Positions 59,357 through 64,000 of a DNA stretch of 64,000 nt are shown piece after piece. How positions within the stretch are numbered: the first letter of the stretch is position 1; the number at the start of each line of letters is the position of its first letter. The stretch lies in the NCBI GenBank assembly GCA_025617745.1, contig CM046870.1, positions 3,229,285 to 3,293,284 of the forward strand. Direction: 5' to 3'. The notes beneath the pieces are model-generated. The model did no database searches. It worked only from the letters and a program-made list of their open reading frames with translations, and was not told the origin of the DNA. This stretch comes from Heliocidaris erythrogramma. Lineage: Eukaryota > Echinodermata > Echinoidea > Camarodonta > Echinometridae. The position numbers were made by a program, and so were the translations under genes.

Positions 59357-60374
59357 AGAGTGACATCTGACAAATATACATGTAATTATATGGAAATGAT
59401 CTTGCAAAAGTGGATCATGCATTAACTTGCATTCCCGTCGTTTACTTGATTAGAAAACTGGTATTATGCAGTCGTAATGACGCCTCGTATTAGACTAGAG
59501 AGTTTTTGTATGGATTTACGGATATAGGACGTATGGATATAGGCCTTGTATTACGTGTCTGAATGCTCTTATATTGATACGTCGTATATGGAAACGATGC
59601 TAAAAGCATCGTTTCGTATGATGATCCTATATTCATATTGTGTCTGAATGCTCTCATATCCATACGTCGTATAAGTTGGCGGGGCTTATATAAACACAAT
59701 GCGCAGTTCGTACAGCGCAAGGGAGAGACTCGTACATATTCATGAGCTTCCCATGAAACCTGACACTAGTGCGTGAGGTCTGAATGCTGCCATACAACTA
59801 TCGTATCACTGTAAGTTGTGTCTGAATGCTCTCATTACCGCAGGTATTGACGCAATCGAAATGACGTCTGGCGCGAGCCTGGCTTTAGAGTGACATCTGA
59901 CAAATATACATGTAATTATATGGAAATGATCTTGCAAAAGTGGATCATGCATTAACTTGCATTCCCGTCGTTTACTTGATTAGAAAACTGGTATTATGCA
60001 GTCGTAATGACGCCTCGTATTAGACTAGAGAGTTTTTGTATGGATTTACGGATATAGGACGTATGGATATAGGCCTTGTATTACGTGTCTGAATGCTCTT
60101 ATATTGATACGTCGTATATGGAAACGATGCTAAAAGCATCGTTTCGTATGATGATCCTATATTCATATTGTGTCTGAATGCTCTCATATCCATACGTCGT
60201 ATAAGTTGGCGGGGCTTATATAAACACAATGCGCAGTTCGTACAGCGCAATTAAGGGAGAGACTCGTACATATTCATGAGCTTCCCATGAAACCTGACAC
60301 TAGTGCGTGAGGTCTGAATGCTGCCATACAACTATCGTATCACTGTAAGTTGTGTCTGAATGCTCTCATATCAA
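59311..60374. repeat. Near-identical 530-bp tandem duplication
   Basis: Copy A 59311-59840, copy B from 59841. They differ by a few bases and a 4-bp TTAA-containing indel in GCGCAA(TTAA)GGGAGAG. Each copy holds an 11-bp-stem hairpin GAAACGATGCT-AAA-AGCATCGTTTC, several GTCTGAATGCTCTCAT words and TACGTCGTAT words, as if derived from a transposon end. Confidence 0.92.
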
Positions 60375-60469
60375 TCCGTCGTATATCCATACGTCGTATG
60401 AATATAGGATAACATGGTGTGTCTGAATGAGGGGTAATCTGACATAGAAAATGATTGTGTAGTTGGTGC

Positions 60470-60540
60470 TTAGGCATGATAGGGACATCCTAAGAAGAGC
60501 GAGGACTCGAGAATGAGAGAGGGATATGCAGAGAGAGTGA

Positions 60541-60573
<33 letters not shown>

Positions 60574-60640
60574 ATGGATGAGAGAGTTTGAAAGAAAACA
60601 TTAAAGAAAGAAAGAAAGAAGAAAAAGAAGCAATGAAGAA
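60470..60640. repeat. GA-rich low-complexity tract
   Basis: Includes (GA)n at about 60548-60573 and AAAG repeats near 60605-60620. Confidence 0.8.
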
Positions 60641-62627
60641 ATAAAAAAGAGGACTATACATTAATGTAGAAGAAGAAACAATGATATCAGCATAGAAGAG
60701 AAGTAAAGAATTATAGGAGAGAAAGGGATCTTTTATTATCGAGAGGAATGAATAAGCTGATTAGAGCAAAAGAGATAGAAAGGGAGAAAAAATTATTAGA
60801 GGAAAGAACGTTGACCCATATCAAAACGGTGATAGTTATGTTTAAAGCGGGCGCCCTGAATACTGATGATAATGACAACATTCATACAGCAATATTTCTA
60901 ATTTAAAAATTGATCAAGGCGCCGCAATAAGAATATCAAGTTCATGCAAGGTTGGAATAATTATTCCAGAAAATTGCATCAAATTTTAGAAAATATACAG
61001 CCTCCGAAAGTCATTTTTGATGAATTTGTCCTCAGTCTATCAAAAGTTTAGGGGAAACTGAACTAATGACGTCCTGAACATGCTGAAAACAATGTAAACA
61101 CGATAAAAACTACTTCCGATAAATCCGCTGAACGCAATTTTAATAGCCCTGTCTATCACCTTTAGAAGCGTGCGAACATTACAATGGCGTATTACGCAAT
61201 CCGAACCTGATTTCAATGGGTAGTACAAATTGCACTTGAGCTTATTTTTTGAAAGTAGCCTTTATCGCGTTATTAGTTTCTCCTTTGGGAATAACGTCAC
61301 CATTGATGCCTTCGATGGCATAATTATAGTTGCATGAGGGCTGTACAAGATCGTGTCGGACAATAGGAGAGAAATAATGACTGCCATTAGGGAAATCATC
61401 TACGCCAAAGGCAATATTTTCTTTCATTATTAATCTGGAACTGTAGTCTAATTAGAATGATTACCGAAACATTATTGAGATGTTACTACAAAACTTTTAA
61501 TTTGAAGGCCAGGCAGTATAGTGGTCGGAAAACCCGAAAAATAATGTTCTTGATATAAGTTTTGCATGGTAATGAAGTGGGAGGGGAAATGGAGGGAAGA
61601 AGGGTGCCAGCCTACAATGATTATGGCAAATGGAAAATAGGGAAAATATTACAGATTTTTGAAAATAGAAGTTTCCATGACAACATATCAGAATCCATAG
61701 TTAAACGAGATCAATATGCTGGTGAAAATATGAAAACTTTATGTTCTGAAAAGAGTGACAATCTGTACGCCCCCAACGACAATTTATGGCTGGCCTTACG
61801 ATATCGATATCCAGGTGGAGTGTATCAAAGTTATGCTAAATTGATATCATAACGAGAATATCCACTCTAGCGCCTGTAAATTTGATAGCAGGAAATATCT
61901 TATTAATTTCATCGTGCATCTAACATTGTTTGCAGCTCATAAATAACGCTCAATAAAATGTCATAAGCCTCTAAACAAAAGCCATTTTACTCGGGTGAAC
62001 AATAATGTTGCTAATTGAAAGTAATGTACAGTGTTGGCAGAAGCCGAATGAATAAACAAATATATTCCCCTCTCGTTTAGATTCTTGATTACATGTACCC
62101 CCCCCCCCCCCACCCCAAGTATAAACCTGCAAGCATTTTCGAGAAATTGCGTTTATTCATTCGCTTAGTTACCATCTATTCAAAAAGATCATACGAAAAA
62201 TGATCATACGAAAAATGTAATGCTCTACCAAAATATATTCTTGATGAAAACCATGTGTTTCATGAACTTAAAATAAAAAATAGCAAATATAACATCACGG
62301 AATTCGCATCACAGTAAGAACGGACTATCGCCATTCATATATACCATAGAGAATAAGACCTTCTCCTTTCTGAAAAAGAAAGTTACAAGATCTGTCTCTT
62401 TTTACTTCTTCATATAAATTTATCGCCCATTTTCGAAACAGGAAGGCTACTGGGCCATTGCCTTTGTATAGTTTATACAAAAACAGCCAAGAAAAAGAAA
62501 AGCTTCTCGGATTTCCAAATTTACCTCCGGCTTTTTAAAAAAGTTTGTTATAGTTTAAAAAAGTGTTACCTTGCCCACAGGAAGGATGGATTTTTTGGTA
62601 TAAATCTGAATGAGAGCATGTGACATC

Positions 62628-62658
<31 letters not shown>

Positions 62659-63149
62659 ACACAGACACACACATACACACACACACACACACACCCATAC
62701 TCAAAGACGCCCACTCCCACTCGATCTTCAATAGACTGATAAGACTAGTGCGACCTTTCCATGATAATATTATGTATCGGCTTTACAGCATGACGGGGTT
62801 GTCTCATCATACGTGACCTTCACAAATAATACATGTATATTCGGCGAACGCCATGGAGGAACAATGGGGGTGCGCTGAATGGCTGAAACTCTTAAGTACG
62901 ACCTAGATTATTGTTCACATAACAGTTTCCATTACACTAATGCTTTCAACTCTCTTAGTAATGCATGTATATCTCTCAAAAAACATCATTATTACGTCAA
63001 TCCTAATCAAATTACGCTTTGTAGTGACACACAGAAAGCACTTTGTGGCTCTGGGTTACATAATATTGCTGCATTTTTAACAAAAAGAGCTTCTGAAACT
63101 AAAACATCAAAAAAGCCCAGGCCTAAAGCATAATATAAAACAACATTCA
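60641..63149. other. Intergenic sequence, no supported gene
   Basis: AT-rich. Open frames at 61562-61852 and 62879-63133 match nothing I know. A (CT)n then (CA)n microsatellite occupies about 62631-62695, and a C run lies near 62099-62111. Confidence 0.4.
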
Positions 63150-64000
63150 CTATACTTTGGAAAAGGCTTCTTTTTTTACATTTCCGATTAGTCGTACGTA
63201 TTCTGTGAGGTACATGTAATGTAATAATACAATAATGATAATGATAAGCAGAATTTTATACTCGATACGCTCTCTGACTGGGAGCCAGTGCAATCCTTTC
63301 AAAATATGTAATATGATCCCTTTTACATTTCCTAGACAATATTCTGGCAGCAGAGTTTTGTGTTCATGTAGCTTAACTATTTGAGAAGATGACACATTAT
63401 ACAAAATATAATTGCATAATCAAGACGAGAAATTACAAATGCATGAATTATAGTGGCAACTGTTTTTGTCCCACGATATCTTCTTGACGTTACAGATACT
63501 ATATAGATGAAAATATATTGATTGTACAAAGTTATTCATTGTCATAATTACTATCAAATAACACTCCAAGATTACGTCCAGTGTTTGGACATGTGAATCA
63601 CCAATTCAAGTGGAACGGTGTTGTAAATTAACCTTCTGATACTTAGGTGAAATAATTAAAATTAACTCTTAGTATCATTGAGCTTAAGCTTATTCAAATA
63701 CATCCATGCCTTCACTTCAGCTATACACCTTTCTAACTTCTGACGTCTGTTATTTACACTCTCAGGGTCCAAGGATTAAATGGTATATAAACTGAGTATC
63801 ATCTGCATATACATTAGGTGGACATGGACATCATGAAATGGGACAATATCTGCAAGAGATGTTTAAAGAGGGACCCAAAACTGACCCTTGAAGAACGCCA
63901 CAAAACAGTTCAACCTCTGGTGAAACAGAGTCGTTGATCTTCACGGACTGTGATGGAATATTCATGTAAGAGCTAAACCAGGACAAGGCACAACCTTTAA
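63150..64000 (-). pseudogene. CR1/L2-like LINE reverse transcriptase relic, runs off the right edge
   Basis: Read on the minus strand from the edge: GVLQGSVLGP (about 63890), VYADDTQFIY (63784-63814, catalytic YADD), QKLERCIAEVKAWMYLNKLK, and HILKGLHWLPVRERIEYKIL (about 63255-63310). These are the RT fingers/palm and the conserved post-RT block of CR1/L2-type LINEs. Several frameshifts and stops are visible. The 5' end lies beyond the window. Confidence 0.88.

Noticed and set aside
59490..60250. Identical 76-aa minus-strand frames
   Set aside because: Identity follows from the 530-bp duplication; no protein features.
61562..61852. 96-aa open frame
   Set aside because: No family match, no splice context, no conservation evidence available.
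62879..63133. 84-aa open frame
   Set aside because: Not recognised. It lies just outside a LINE relic and has no domain or expression signal.

Overview
The window looks like nuclear DNA of a marine deuterostome invertebrate, most likely an echinoderm. The case rests on intron-rich genes with GT-AG splicing, AT-rich intergenic DNA, tRNA-derived SINEs, several LINE lineages and many foldback or MITE-type DNA elements. The echinoderm assignment is inference from recalled repeat style; no marker here proves it. There are no operons and no prokaryotic features.

Two host genes can be read with confidence. DUS3L (tRNA-dihydrouridine synthase 3-like) lies on the + strand with 11 coding exons between 8306 and 19147. 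They join without a frameshift into a 672-residue protein with two CCCH zinc fingers and a Dus catalytic domain. A short rhodopsin-family GPCR (314 aa) lies on the + strand in three coding exons at 36165-36353, 49488-49877 and 50434-50799. Its 13.1 kb first intron is packed with mobile elements.

Most of the rest is mobile or repetitive. From left to right: a 210-bp tandem array (1.2-1.75 kb); a 1.35 kb near-spacerless palindrome (3.8-5.2 kb); a duplicated promoter-like segment upstream of DUS3L; MITEs, a SINE fragment, a relic copy of exon 8 and a repeat array rich in DR1-like motifs inside DUS3L introns; a 138-bp array that starts inside the last codons of DUS3L; a 4 kb foldback transposon with ~0.9 kb arms and a 187-bp tandem core (20.4-24.4 kb); a nearly complete I-group LINE with one ORF2 frameshift (about 24.7-30.4 kb); a 1.6 kb DNA transposon carrying a tRNA-Gly-like segment; MITEs and a long polypurine tract upstream of the GPCR; two antisense L1/Tx1-like LINE relics inside GPCR intron 1; and, after the GPCR, two large elements with subterminal motif clusters, a 530-bp tandem duplication and a CR1/L2-like LINE relic running off the right edge.

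The two paralogous LINE relics in the GPCR intron record later insertions well. One copy holds a 136-bp MITE and the other a tRNA-derived SINE, and in each case the partner shows the empty site. The best candidates for undescribed biology are the large foldback element at 20420-24405, the palindrome at 3837-5184, and the 51.3-55.3 kb element with mirrored CGGCAGATA clusters.
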